NCBI GenBank assembly: GCA_012522185.1
Contig: JAAYKY010000035.1
Coordinates: forward strand, 1-64,000
Length of the DNA: 64,000 nucleotides
From: Flavobacteriaceae bacterium
Lineage (GTDB): Bacteria > Bacteroidota > Bacteroidia > Flavobacteriales > Weeksellaceae
Direction of reading: 5' to 3'
Below the pieces are notes generated by a model. That model was not told where the DNA came from. It made no database searches and saw only the letters and a list, made by a program, of their open reading frames with translations. The translations under genes and the position numbers were made by a program. Below are positions 17,601-26,528 of the stretch, one piece after another. The stretch's first letter is position 1. Every line of letters starts with the position of its first letter.

Positions 17601-18098
17601 ATGATCAAACAAAGTATATTGGACGCCCTGAACAATCAAGTAGAAGCCGAAGCAACCGCTTCACAGCTTTACCTTGCGATGGCTTCTTGGGCAGACGCCC
17701 GCGGACTTGAAGGAATTTCGGAATTTCTTTTTGCCCATTCCGACGAAGAAAGAATGCACATGCTGAAGCTCGTTCGTTTCATCAACGAACGCGGTGGCAA
17801 AGCCATCATTCCGGCATTGCAAATGCCGAGACAGGATTTTCAGAATCTGCATGAAATATTTGAAATGCTTCTCGAGCACGAAATCAAAGTATCGGAAATG
17901 ATCAATGAAATCGTGGATCTGACACTTGCCGAAAAAGATTATACGACACATAATTTCCTTCAGTGGTATGTTTCGGAGCAAATTGAAGAGGAAAGACTGG
18001 CTCGGATTATTCTGGATAAATTAAAATTAATCGGCGACGACAAAGGAGGTATGTATTTGTTCGACAGGGACATTTCAAGTTTCCATTCGCCTAAATAA
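17601..18098 (+). CDS. ftnA: Bacterial non-heme ferritin
   Basis: 165 residues from the ATG at 17601. It stores iron by oxidising Fe2+ in a 24-subunit shell. All ferroxidase-site residues fall at the same numbers as in E. coli FtnA: Glu17, Glu50, His53, Glu94, Gln127 and Glu130. The four-helix ferritin pattern is complete, with no heme-binding Met typical of bacterioferritin. It lies 10 nt after dapA. No Fur-like box was recognised upstream, so iron control, if any, is not visible here. Confidence 0.95.
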   Translation: MIKQSILDALNNQVEAEATASQLYLAMASWADARGLEGISEFLFAHSDEERMHMLKLVRFINERGGKAIIPALQMPRQDFQNLHEIFEMLLEHEIKVSEMINEIVDLTLAEKDYTTHNFLQWYVSEQIEEERLARIILDKLKLIGDDKGGMYLFDRDISSFHSPK

Positions 18099-18158
18099 TT
18101 TTAATTCCCTTAACATTTTGCCACCTGCAATTGTATTATGTTTGTGGCAAATATTTTA

Positions 18159-18166
18159 TACCTTTG
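18159..18166 (+). promoter_or_regulatory. -7 element of the bamD operon (probably leaderless)
   Basis: TACCTTTG matches TAnnTTTG and ends only 4 nt before the bamD ATG (18171). Transcription in this phylum starts a few nt after the element, so the mRNA should begin at or next to the ATG. TTG triplets at 18131 (25-nt spacing) and 18142 (14 nt) are slightly outside the usual window. Confidence 0.5.
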
Positions 18167-18170
18167 CAAA

Positions 18171-19034
18171 ATGTTTAAAAAGTTCGGTGTTTTATTGATT
18201 GTTTTGACGTTGTTGGTATCCTGCAATAAACGTTTTGAAAAAGCTATGAAGAGTTCTGACAAGGACTATATCCTAGAAGCCGCCGATGAGCTCTATGAAG
18301 AAGGCAAATGGGCTTACGCCATCGAATTATACCAGAAAGTTTCTTCGGCATTTGCCGGGACTGAATATGCCGCAGATATTTCGTACAAACAGGCTGACGC
18401 AAATTTTCAAGATAGAAATTACCGTTTGGCTGCCCACCAATTCAAAACATTTTACATTACCAATCCGACAGATCCGCGCGCAGAAGAAGCAGCTTTCCGT
18501 TCGGCTTATGCTTTTTACACCGATTCACCGGTTTATAATTTAGATCAAACCAGTACGTATAATGCGATTGATGAATTACAGTCTTTTATCAATTCATATC
18601 CCGAATCATCCAAAGTGGAGGAAGCAAACGGATATATCAATGAGTTGAGGGAAAAACTAGAGAAAAAGTCATTTGAAATCGCAAAGATTTATTATAAAAC
18701 ACTGAAATACAAAGCAGCAGCAATTGCATTTGACAATATGTTGGATGATTATCCCGATACCAAATTTCGAGAAGAAGCTATGATGTATTCGCTTCGCTCA
18801 AAGTATGAATTGGTAAATTACAGTCGATTTGACCGCAAGGAACTTCGTTTGCAAGAAGCCTTGACGCAGCATCGACTTTTTATTAAGGCTTACCCAGACT
18901 CCGAATTCAGTGATGAAGCACAGAAAATCAATCAGCGAATGCAGGATGAGTTGGTAAAACACAGAGAAATTGCAGCTCAGATGGAAAAAGAGCGAAAAGA
19001 AAATCAAAGCCGGGAAACACCCGCAGAATCATAA
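18171..19034 (+). CDS. bamD: Outer membrane protein assembly factor BamD (lipoprotein)
   Basis: 287 residues from the ATG at 18171; this start gives a signal peptide with lipobox LLVSC (Cys18), whereas the GTG/ATG readings further up add residues ahead of it and overlap the promoter. Tandem TPR repeats fill the mature protein (for example AIELYQKV, AAHQFKTF, AAAIAFDNMLDDYPDTKF), as in BamD/YfiO, which anchors to the periplasmic face of the outer membrane and works with BamA to insert beta barrels. First gene of the bamD-rpoZ-coaBC-DUF4835-recN run. Confidence 0.93.
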   Translation: MFKKFGVLLIVLTLLVSCNKRFEKAMKSSDKDYILEAADELYEEGKWAYAIELYQKVSSAFAGTEYAADISYKQADANFQDRNYRLAAHQFKTFYITNPTDPRAEEAAFRSAYAFYTDSPVYNLDQTSTYNAIDELQSFINSYPESSKVEEANGYINELREKLEKKSFEIAKIYYKTLKYKAAAIAFDNMLDDYPDTKFREEAMMYSLRSKYELVNYSRFDRKELRLQEALTQHRLFIKAYPDSEFSDEAQKINQRMQDELVKHREIAAQMEKERKENQSRETPAES

Positions 19035-19058
19035 ATTAAGAACTAATCATTTATAAAT

Positions 19059-19388
19059 ATGAACTTCAAAGACATTGATGCACCTACAACGACGGAAACC
19101 TTTAACAGAGGGATCATCGAAGAAAAAACCGGAAATATTTACGAAGCAATCGTAATTATGGGAAAACGTGCTGAACAAATTAATCAGGAGATGAAAACTG
19201 AATTGATTCAGAAATTGGACGAATTTGCTTCTCATACCGATTCTTTGGAAGAAATTTTCGAAAACCGTGAACAAATCGAAGTTTCTAAATTCTACGAAAG
19301 GCTTCCAAAACCAACTTCAATTTCAATTAAAGAATGGATGAGTGATGACATCTACTTCAGAAATCCAAACGAAAACGAAGAAGCTTAA
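19059..19388 (+). CDS. rpoZ: DNA-directed RNA polymerase subunit omega (Bacteroidota type)
   Basis: 109 residues. The segment NIYEAIVIMGKRAEQIN (about residues 27-43) is the Rpb6/omega core motif that holds the beta' C-terminus; the long acidic C-terminal half is typical of the Bacteroidota form rather than the short E. coli one. It lies 24 nt after bamD and 10 nt before coaBC. This order is a conserved block in flavobacteria, which supports the call. Confidence 0.9.
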   Translation: MNFKDIDAPTTTETFNRGIIEEKTGNIYEAIVIMGKRAEQINQEMKTELIQKLDEFASHTDSLEEIFENREQIEVSKFYERLPKPTSISIKEWMSDDIYFRNPNENEEA

Positions 19389-19398
19389 ATAATAAGAT

Positions 19399-20601
19399 AT
19401 GTCTATTCTGAACCGGAAAAAAGTTCTGTTGGCCGTTACCGCAGGTATAGCTGCTTACAAAACTGCTTTTCTGGTTCGTTTATTTATAAAAGAAGGTGCT
19501 GAAGTAAAAGTAATTCTCACTCCCAAAGCCAGAGAATTTGTGACGCCTCTTACCCTATCCACTCTTTCAAAAAATCCTGTGGAATGGGATTTTTCAGAAG
19601 AAAGCGGAACTTGGAATAACCACGTGGAGCTCGGACTTTGGGCAGATTTTATGGTGGTCGCACCGGCTACTGCCAATTCACTTTCCAAAATGGCAGATGG
19701 AAGTTCTGACAACTTACTACTAGCTACTTATCTTTCCGCAAAATGTCCGGTTTACATTGCTCCGGCAATGGATTTGGATATGTACCAACACCCGACAACC
19801 AAAGAAAACTTAACGAAACTTGAAAGTTTTGGAAATATCATCATCCCGGCTGAAAGCGGTGAATTAGCGAGCGGACTTCGTGGGGAAGGTCGCATGGCTG
19901 AACCTGAAAACATACTTTCTTTTATTGCAAATGATTTGCAAAAGAAAGCGCCATTATTTGGAAAAAGTGTATTGATTTCTGCCGGTCCGACTTATGAAAA
20001 AATGGACCCAGTTCGCTTCATCGGGAATTTCTCATCTGGGAAAATGGGAATTGAAATCGCCAAATCGGCTGCAAATCTAGGAGCAGATGTAATCTTGGTT
20101 TGTGGTCCTTCTTCTATATCCACTTCCAATTATAATATCAAACGTATTGATGTAGTTTCTGCAATGGAGATGAAAGAAGCAATGGATTCAAGATTTGAAA
20201 ATTCTGACATCGTGATTATGTCGGCAGCCGTTGCGGATTATCGCCCGGCTGAGTTGGCCGAACAGAAAATCAAGAAAGATGATGAAACGATGAGCATTGA
20301 AATGATCAAAAATCCGGATATATTAAAAGCTCTGGGCGAAAGAAAAAAACATCAGATATTGGTAGGTTTTGCTCTTGAAACTAACAATGAATTAGAATTT
20401 GCCAAAGGGAAATTACAAAAGAAAAACTTGGACTTCATCGTGTTAAACTCCATGCGTGACGAAAAAGCCGGATTCCAAAAAGACACCAATAAAGTCACAA
20501 TCATTCCCAAAAAAGGTGAACCCATCGCTTACGAAGCAAAAAATAAAGCCGAAGTTGCAAAAGATATTATTAACTTTATCCTTGAAAATTACGAATTATG
20601 A
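19399..20601 (+). CDS. coaBC: Bifunctional phosphopantothenoylcysteine decarboxylase/phosphopantothenate-cysteine ligase
   Basis: 400 residues, standard CoaBC length. It carries out two successive steps of coenzyme A synthesis. The N-terminal flavoprotein decarboxylase domain (1-~185) shows the active-site His in HVELGLWADFMVVAPAT, the PAMDLDMYQHP substrate clamp and the FMN-site Ser/Thr pattern. The C-terminal ligase domain (~186-400) begins ISAGPTYEKMDPVRFIGNFS and contains the KIKK-type nucleotide-binding loop (EQKIKKDD). The stop overlaps the next start by 4 nt. Confidence 0.96.
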   Translation: MSILNRKKVLLAVTAGIAAYKTAFLVRLFIKEGAEVKVILTPKAREFVTPLTLSTLSKNPVEWDFSEESGTWNNHVELGLWADFMVVAPATANSLSKMADGSSDNLLLATYLSAKCPVYIAPAMDLDMYQHPTTKENLTKLESFGNIIIPAESGELASGLRGEGRMAEPENILSFIANDLQKKAPLFGKSVLISAGPTYEKMDPVRFIGNFSSGKMGIEIAKSAANLGADVILVCGPSSISTSNYNIKRIDVVSAMEMKEAMDSRFENSDIVIMSAAVADYRPAELAEQKIKKDDETMSIEMIKNPDILKALGERKKHQILVGFALETNNELEFAKGKLQKKNLDFIVLNSMRDEKAGFQKDTNKVTIIPKKGEPIAYEAKNKAEVAKDIINFILENYEL

Positions 20602-21500
20602 ATAAAATGAAACTGCTTTTTGTGAGTTTGATATTCTCTATTTCACTGTCTGCGCAAGAGTTTCTCGCAACAGTCACCGTAGATTATTCGCAAGTACAGG
20701 GTTCAAATGTCCAGGTTTATCAAACCTTACAAAAATCCTTGAGTGACTTCATCAACACCACAAAATGGACAGATAATAGATATAAAATTCACGAAAAAAT
20801 AGAATGTAACTTCCTGATTATCATTACATCAAGAAACAACAACAGCTATAATGCTCGACTGCAAATTCAATCCAGGAGACCAGTATATAATTCAACTTAT
20901 TTTTCACCGATTTTAAATTTTGTGGATAGTAAATTTGACTTCGAATACACTGAGTATGAGGAACTTATTTTTAACCCGAGAACTTTTAGCAACAAAAACC
21001 TTACGGATGTAATTGCTTTTTATATTTATTATATTTTGGGAATGGATGCCGACACTTTTCAGTTAGAAGGTGGAACATCTTATTTCAAAATTAGTCAACA
21101 AATTGCAATGAATGCAACGAGTTCCAATTTTGGTGGTTGGAATGAAATCGATGGAAACCGTGCTCGGGCTTCCTTGATAAATAATGTTTTGAAAACAGAT
21201 AATAAAACACTTCGAAATATTTATTACCAATACCACCGTTTAGGTTTGGATCAAATGAGTGATAATGAAACCCGTGCGAAAAATGCGATTGGAAACACTT
21301 TGGAGACTCTGAGCTTTTATGCACGTGGAAATTATGCACTTTTTTATCCACTTGATATTTTCTTTATGGCAAAAAAGGATGAAATTTCAAAAATATTTGG
21401 TGGCGGTATGATGTCGAATGCGAACATTGCACAAATTAAAGAAACCTTGAACGCTCTTTCTCCAACAAATAGCTCCACCTGGAATAATCTAAAAAGATAA
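20598..21500 (+). CDS. DUF4835 family secreted protein (possible T9SS accessory PorD)
   Basis: 300 residues with a signal peptide ending LSAQ|EF. The rest is the DUF4835 family, found only in Bacteroidota: an N-terminal region with TVDYSQVQGSN and a C-terminal helical region with ALFYPLDIFFMAK. Some databases call this family the type IX secretion protein PorD; that name is recalled from memory and no T9SS motif can be seen directly. It is coupled to coaBC (4-nt overlap) and to recN (1-nt overlap, TAATG), a fixed neighbourhood in the group. Confidence 0.85.
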   Translation: MNKMKLLFVSLIFSISLSAQEFLATVTVDYSQVQGSNVQVYQTLQKSLSDFINTTKWTDNRYKIHEKIECNFLIIITSRNNNSYNARLQIQSRRPVYNSTYFSPILNFVDSKFDFEYTEYEELIFNPRTFSNKNLTDVIAFYIYYILGMDADTFQLEGGTSYFKISQQIAMNATSSNFGGWNEIDGNRARASLINNVLKTDNKTLRNIYYQYHRLGLDQMSDNETRAKNAIGNTLETLSFYARGNYALFYPLDIFFMAKKDEISKIFGGGMMSNANIAQIKETLNALSPTNSSTWNNLKR

Positions 21501-23155
21501 TGCTTACCCGACTTTCGGTTTCCAACTTTGCCATCATTGATGAACTGCAAATGCAGTTTCATAAAGGCTTGACAATTATAACCGGTGAAACAGGTGCTGG
21601 AAAATCGATTTTATTGGGTGCCCTGAAATTAATTTTGGGCGAACGCGCAGATTTAAAACAATTGAATGATACGTCCAAAAAATGTATAATCGAAGCAGAT
21701 TTTGACATTTCGGGTTTAGATTTGGAAGTCTTTTTTAAGGAAAATGAACTTGATTTTGATTTCGAAACCATTCTAAGAAGAGAACTTTTACCCAGTGGTA
21801 AATCAAGGGCTTTTATCAATGATACGCCCGTGAATCTGCAAACTTTGCAAGGTTTGGGCAATCAACTAATTGACATTCACTCACAATTCAATACGGAAAA
21901 TTTATTTCATCAAAACTTTCAACTACAAATTCTTGATGCCTATGCAAATCAGTTTGATTTGATTAAGGATTATCAAAACTTATTTTTTAAAAGAAATCAA
22001 AAATCTGAAAGACTCCATCAACTCAAGGAAAGTTTGGCTCAATTAAACCTTGAAGCAGATTACAAGGATTTCTTGTTGGAAGAACTCGAATCCGCTCAGC
22101 TGGAAATCAACGAGTTAGAGGATTTAGGGAGAGAGCAAAAAGAATTGCAAAACATCGATGAAATTCAACGTATTTTAATCGAAGTCGAGCGTCAATTGGA
22201 TACGCCTGAACTCGGTATTTTATCGCAATTATATGAAACTGCTCTTCAGCTCCATAAAATTTCGGAATGGAGTGAAGAATTGGAAGGATTTCATAAACGA
22301 ATTGAATCGGCACGAATTGAATTGGATGATTTACACTCAGAAATCAATTTGAAAATTCAACGAATGGAATCGAACCCGGAACGATTGATTCTAATCAACG
22401 AGCGAATCGATTTAATTCATTCACTTTTGAACAAGCATCGGGTTCAAACATTGGAGGAATTGATCCAAATTACAATAAATCTAAAAGATGAAAAGTCAGG
22501 CTTTAAAGAACTTGAGAAAGAGATCCTTCAGCTTGAAGAAGAAATCGCCAAACTCGAAGTCGAATTAAATCAAAAGTCAGTTAAAATTACAAAAGGACGT
22601 AAATCCTCGATTCCTTTTGTCGAAAAAGAATTATTAGTTTCTCTGGAAAAGCTTGGAATGGAAAATGCCGAAATGAAATGGGAATTAAAACCTAAGCAGC
22701 AATTTACATCAAACGGAAAAGATGAAATCATTTTTTTGTTCAGTGCTAATAAAGGTTCTTCTCTAAAGCCAGTCAGCAAATCTGTTTCGGGAGGGGAACG
22801 TTCACGACTCATGCTTGCTGTCAAAAAAGCGCTCGCTGGAAAACTTGAACTTCCAACACTGATTTTAGATGAAATCGACACGGGTGTTTCAGGAAAAGTC
22901 GCAAATGAAGTTGGAAATTTGATGAAAGAAATGGCAAAAGACCTTCAATTGATTTCAATTACTCATCTGCCACAAGTTGCTGCAAAGGCTGATTACCACT
23001 TCAAAGTATCCAAAACCCTAAAGTCCAATCAAACAGTAACGGAAGTAAAGGAATTAAGTGAACTACAAAGAATACATGAAATCGCTGAACTAATCAGCGG
23101 ATCCAATATTTCCGAAACAGCATTGCACCAAGCAAAAGAGCTGATTAACTCCTAA
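21500..23155 (+). CDS. recN: DNA repair protein RecN
   Basis: 551 residues, SMC-like ATPase of double-strand-break repair. Walker A is GETGAGKSI (about residues 29-37), the ABC signature is SVSGGERSRLML (about 428), and Walker B is PTLILDEIDTGVSG (about 453). The central ~250 residues are coiled coil. The N-terminal LSVSNFAIIDELQM and the IDIHSQF hinge also match RecN. Last gene of the bamD operon, and its C-terminal end is complete. Confidence 0.96.
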   Translation: MLTRLSVSNFAIIDELQMQFHKGLTIITGETGAGKSILLGALKLILGERADLKQLNDTSKKCIIEADFDISGLDLEVFFKENELDFDFETILRRELLPSGKSRAFINDTPVNLQTLQGLGNQLIDIHSQFNTENLFHQNFQLQILDAYANQFDLIKDYQNLFFKRNQKSERLHQLKESLAQLNLEADYKDFLLEELESAQLEINELEDLGREQKELQNIDEIQRILIEVERQLDTPELGILSQLYETALQLHKISEWSEELEGFHKRIESARIELDDLHSEINLKIQRMESNPERLILINERIDLIHSLLNKHRVQTLEELIQITINLKDEKSGFKELEKEILQLEEEIAKLEVELNQKSVKITKGRKSSIPFVEKELLVSLEKLGMENAEMKWELKPKQQFTSNGKDEIIFLFSANKGSSLKPVSKSVSGGERSRLMLAVKKALAGKLELPTLILDEIDTGVSGKVANEVGNLMKEMAKDLQLISITHLPQVAAKADYHFKVSKTLKSNQTVTEVKELSELQRIHEIAELISGSNISETALHQAKELINS

Positions 23156-23164
23156 ATTTGAAAT

Positions 23165-23196
23165 AAAAAAACCTCATAGTAGAGATAACCATGAGG
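23165..23196 (-). terminator. Probable terminator of the Rrf2 gene
   Basis: CCTCAT (23172-23177) and ATGAGG (23191-23196) form a short stem. On the minus strand it is followed by a run of seven T (the plus-strand A run at 23165-23171). It lies about 130 nt downstream of the Rrf2 stop. The stem is only 6 bp, so termination is likely but not strong; it might also stabilise the end of the recN transcript. Confidence 0.5.
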
Positions 23197-23328
23197 CATA
23201 AATAACTAACACACAAATATCTTAAAAAATAAGATATGTACAATTATTTCATGATTGAAACTCTTGTACAAGGCAAATATACAAAAGTCTACTAAAAAAG
23301 TATACTAATTTAATTGTTTTTTTTGATT

Positions 23329-23736
23329 CTAAATTAAATCCTCTAAAGATTGGCTTTCAAGGACTTTGAGTGTTTTATCCCGAACCTGTACCATTACACG
23401 GTTTAGAGAACAAGTCATCTCATCAGGACAGTCGTCACATTTCTGATAATAATTTAAACTGACACAAGGAAGCAAAGCTATCGGCCCATCAAGAACACGA
23501 ATAATAGCTGCAATTGGAATACTCTGGGCGGGTACTTCCAAAAAATACCCACCTCCTTTTCCTTTTTTGGAAGATAAAAGCCCACTTTTCTTTAAATCCA
23601 ATAAAATTCCTTCTAGAAACTTCAGTGGAATACTTTCTTTGGTGGCAATTTCTGAAATTAAAATAGGTTTTCCATGAGAGTTTCGCGCCAGATAAGCCAT
23701 CGCTTTTAGTCCGTATTTTGTTTTTTTGGTCAGCAT
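23329..23736 (-). CDS. Rrf2 family transcriptional regulator, probable Fe-S sensor
   Basis: 135 residues. The N-terminal winged helix (residues 1-65) has the family start LTKKTKYGLKAMAYLAR and wing GKGGGYFL. The second half carries four cysteines (91, 100, 103, 109) in the region where IscR/NsrR-type members hold an iron-sulfur cluster, so a redox, iron or nitric-oxide response is plausible. It is divergent from a T9SS cargo gene with 82 nt between the starts. No isc/suf genes are in the window, so the target is open. Confidence 0.88.
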   Translation of the reverse strand: MLTKKTKYGLKAMAYLARNSHGKPILISEIATKESIPLKFLEGILLDLKKSGLLSSKKGKGGGYFLEVPAQSIPIAAIIRVLDGPIALLPCVSLNYYQKCDDCPDEMTCSLNRVMVQVRDKTLKVLESQSLEDLI

Positions 23737-23818
23737 AATTCAGTTCCTCAATTCGTTAAATCAAAATCAAAGTTCGATAATTTTTATAAATTGCATTTTC
23801 AAATATAAATTACATTTT

Positions 23819-25288
23819 ATGAATTACCGAATTTTATCCTTGCTATCCTTCCTAATCTGTTCGAACTTGGTTGCTCAATATTCCACCCCAAACACTGGTG
23901 TTCATTGGACTTTGGATGATATTGCCAATCAATCTCCCGGAACGATTACAGTCGCGGGGAATGAATATACTTTGCACGAGGATTTACTGATCGAAGTAAA
24001 TGACTCCTTATCATTGAATGAAATCCTGACGCTGAAAATTGCTCCAGGCGTAGAAATTGAAGTAAAAGGGTACTTTTCAAGTGATGCCGATGAAATTACC
24101 ATCACAGCGGTAGATCAAGCTGATCCTTACAAAGGTTTCTGGATGTATGATACTTCCGAAATTTATTTCAATAATACATTGGTAGAATTCGGTGGTGGAA
24201 TTCGGGTGATTACTCCTAATTTTATGATGGAGAATTCCGAAGTTTCAAATAACAACAATCCTAGTGGTTCGGCTACAGGTGGGGCAATTACCTTTTCAAA
24301 CGGAAGTCCGGTTATCCGAAATTCCACTTTTAAAAACAATCATCATCCTGCATTGAGCTCCGGAGCAAATACTTCGGTTGCCATTCAAATTGAAAATTCT
24401 TATTTCGAAGGAAATAACACAAACAACAACAACCGTCCTCAAATCAATATGGGACCAAGTGGAGATGCCGATTCCACTCGAATTATTAACAATACAATCA
24501 TCGGAAACCGAGATTTCAACATGGTTGGTGGAATTTCCGTATCAAGCCTCACAGGAGTAACAAACAAATTTCTGGTCAAAGGAAATACCCTTCGTGACAA
24601 CCGTTACGGTTTCACTTCTCTGGGTAATGTTTCTACTGGTATTATTCAAGACAATATCTTTGAAGACAACGACACGGAAACCAATCCCATGAATGGAGGT
24701 AGTGGAATTTCCCTATACAATACAGGCATGGTTTACATCATCGGAAATGAAATCCGAAGAAGCCTTTGGGGAATTACACTGATTGGTTCAGCACTTGCCA
24801 ATCTGGGTAGCGATGATGCGGAAGATATCAATCCAGGTGGAAATATTTTTAGCGAAAATGGAAACGGAGGAGAAATATATGCGTTGTTTAACAATACACC
24901 CAATGAAGTGAAAGCGCTTCACAATTGCTGGATCGAAGGTCAGCAATCTACTGCCGAGGATGTGGAAGGAGTCATTTCACATGTTGTGGACGACCCAACT
25001 TTGGGAGAAGTCTTCTTCGACCCTTTTATTTGTGGAATTGAAATGAACACAAATGAACTTAACAAATCTGATTTTAAAATCTACCCAAACCCCGCTCAAA
25101 ACTCATTCACCATCCAATCGAATGAAAATGGAAGCGTGAAAATCTTTGATTTAAATGGGAAATTGGTTCAATCCGAAATGAAAACAGAGGATTCTAAACT
25201 CATCCCAATTAATTTACCAAAGGGTGTGTACTTGGTTGAATTCAATTCAGGAAAAGCAAAATCCACTCAAAAATTGATTGTGCGTTGA
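23819..25288 (+). CDS. Secreted right-handed beta-helix protein with T9SS type A sorting domain
   Basis: 489 residues from the ATG at 23819, which opens a signal peptide ending NLVAQ; upstream in-frame residues are not part of it. Residues about 90-400 are Asn/Gly-rich short repeats (NSEVSNNNN, IENSYFEGN, VKGNTLRDNRYGF, IIQDNIFEDND) that match parallel beta-helix proteins of the pectate-lyase type. No catalytic residues were recognised. The C-terminus is a por secretion tail with IYPNPAQNSFTI and KGVYLVEFNSG near the end. Confidence 0.9.
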   Translation: MNYRILSLLSFLICSNLVAQYSTPNTGVHWTLDDIANQSPGTITVAGNEYTLHEDLLIEVNDSLSLNEILTLKIAPGVEIEVKGYFSSDADEITITAVDQADPYKGFWMYDTSEIYFNNTLVEFGGGIRVITPNFMMENSEVSNNNNPSGSATGGAITFSNGSPVIRNSTFKNNHHPALSSGANTSVAIQIENSYFEGNNTNNNNRPQINMGPSGDADSTRIINNTIIGNRDFNMVGGISVSSLTGVTNKFLVKGNTLRDNRYGFTSLGNVSTGIIQDNIFEDNDTETNPMNGGSGISLYNTGMVYIIGNEIRRSLWGITLIGSALANLGSDDAEDINPGGNIFSENGNGGEIYALFNNTPNEVKALHNCWIEGQQSTAEDVEGVISHVVDDPTLGEVFFDPFICGIEMNTNELNKSDFKIYPNPAQNSFTIQSNENGSVKIFDLNGKLVQSEMKTEDSKLIPINLPKGVYLVEFNSGKAKSTQKLIVR

Positions 25289-25305
25289 TCGAATACGAAA
25301 AAATG

Positions 25306-25341
25306 AAAAAGTCCCGGAATATCAATTTCGGGACTTTTTTT
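25306..25341 (+). terminator. Bidirectional terminator between convergent genes
   Basis: An 11-bp stem, AAAAAGTCCCG (25306-25316) with CGGGACTTTTT (25329-25339), and a 12-nt loop are followed by T on the plus strand; the A run on the left serves the minus strand. It ends the beta-helix protein gene. The 3' side touches the fabH stop at 25340. Confidence 0.85.
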
Positions 25342-26353
25342 ACCATCTCATCAAAACAGAACCCCAAGTGAATCCACTACCAAAAGCCGTCATACAGATT
25401 AAATCTCCTTTCTGAAATCTGCCTTCTGCATATGCCTCGCTTAAAGCAATCGGTATGGAAGCTGCCGTTGTATTTCCGTATTTCTGAATATTATTAAAAA
25501 CTTGATCATCACGCAATCCCAACTGTCTTTGAACAAATTGACTGATGCGCAAATTGGCCTGATGCGGAATGAATAATTTTAAATCTTCTATGCTTTCGCC
25601 TGAGTTTTCAAAAGCCTCTCGGATAGATTCGGGAAAACGAGTCACGGCATGTTTGAACACAAAATTCCCATTCATATAGGGATAAATCTGTTCTGGCGTC
25701 AAAGTGTTGCCTTCTTCCAGCATCACATCGGACCAGCCTAATTTGGTTCCGGGAAACTGAACCGCAAGCTCTTCGGCAAATTCACCTTCGCTGTGCATAT
25801 TAGTCGAAATAATTCCGCTATTTTCATCATCGGAAGCCGAAACTACTACCGCTCCTGCCCCATCTCCAAAAATCACCGAAACTCCTCGCCCACGCGTACT
25901 CATATCCAATCCGAAAGAATGGTTTTCAGCACCCACAACCAAAACGTTTTTGTACATACCAGAACGAATGTAGGCATCTGCCGTCGAAAGTGCATATACA
26001 AATCCGGAGCATTGATTTCGAACGTCCAATGCACCAATGGTATCACATCCTAAATTTTTCTGAAGCAAAACACCACAACCCGGAAAATAATAATCGGGAC
26101 TTAATGTGGCAAAAAGTATAAAATCGATGTCTTTAGCGGTAAGTCCCGCATTTCTGATGGCGATTTCGGCTGCTTTGGTTCCCAAATCGGAAGTCGTCAC
26201 ACCAGAATGTTTCCCCAAATGACGACGTTCTTTGATCCCAGTTCGTTCTTGAATCCATTCATCATTGGTGTCCATTACTTTGGCCAAATCGTCGTTGCTA
26301 ACTATATTTCCGGGAACATAATGACCGATTCCAGTTATGATTGATTTTTTCAT
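25340..26353 (-). CDS. fabH: 3-oxoacyl-[acyl-carrier-protein] synthase III (KAS III)
   Basis: 337 residues. It starts fatty acid chains by condensing acyl-CoA with malonyl-ACP. The catalytic triad is visible: Cys115 in NQCSGFVYAL, His in PHQANLRI (about 261) and Asn in YGNTTAASIP (about 291). The loop DEWIQERTGIKERR near the N-terminus is the CoA-binding region. Monocistronic by context, between a terminator and the efp operon end. It has its own promoter, with a palindrome over the -33 region (26429-26452). Confidence 0.95.
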   Translation of the reverse strand: MKKSIITGIGHYVPGNIVSNDDLAKVMDTNDEWIQERTGIKERRHLGKHSGVTTSDLGTKAAEIAIRNAGLTAKDIDFILFATLSPDYYFPGCGVLLQKNLGCDTIGALDVRNQCSGFVYALSTADAYIRSGMYKNVLVVGAENHSFGLDMSTRGRGVSVIFGDGAGAVVVSASDDENSGIISTNMHSEGEFAEELAVQFPGTKLGWSDVMLEEGNTLTPEQIYPYMNGNFVFKHAVTRFPESIREAFENSGESIEDLKLFIPHQANLRISQFVQRQLGLRDDQVFNNIQKYGNTTAASIPIALSEAYAEGRFQKGDLICMTAFGSGFTWGSVLMRW

Positions 26354-26404
26354 TCGTAGTTTTTTTGATTACTCTTCAGATGAATCTCTTCACCTACCGT
26401 CAGA

Positions 26405-26452
26405 CAAATTTAACTGAATTTATGAATTCCTATTTAATGAATTGAAAATAGG
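26405..26452 (-). promoter_or_regulatory. fabH promoter with operator-like palindrome
   Basis: On the minus strand TAAATTTG (plus 26405-26412) is a -7 element about 52 nt before the fabH ATG. An inverted repeat, CCTATTT (26429-26435) and AAATAGG (26446-26452), covers the place where the -33 element should be; no clear TTG is present there. A dimeric regulator bound here would block or replace -33 contact, which suggests regulated fatty acid initiation. This is inference. Confidence 0.45.
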
Positions 26453-26476
26453 ATGATTATAAATTAGATTTTGGAA

Positions 26477-26504
26477 ATAAAAAAACCTCGTAGTATCTAC
26501 GAGG
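26477..26504 (-). terminator. Terminator of the lpxD-lpxC/fabZ-lpxA-efp operon
   Basis: An 8-bp perfect stem, CCTCGTAG (26486-26493) and CTACGAGG (26497-26504), has a TAT loop. On the minus strand a T run follows (A run at plus 26477-26485). It begins 25 nt after the efp stop. Confidence 0.88.
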
Positions 26505-26528
26505 CTAAATCATTTAGATTCCAGAAAA

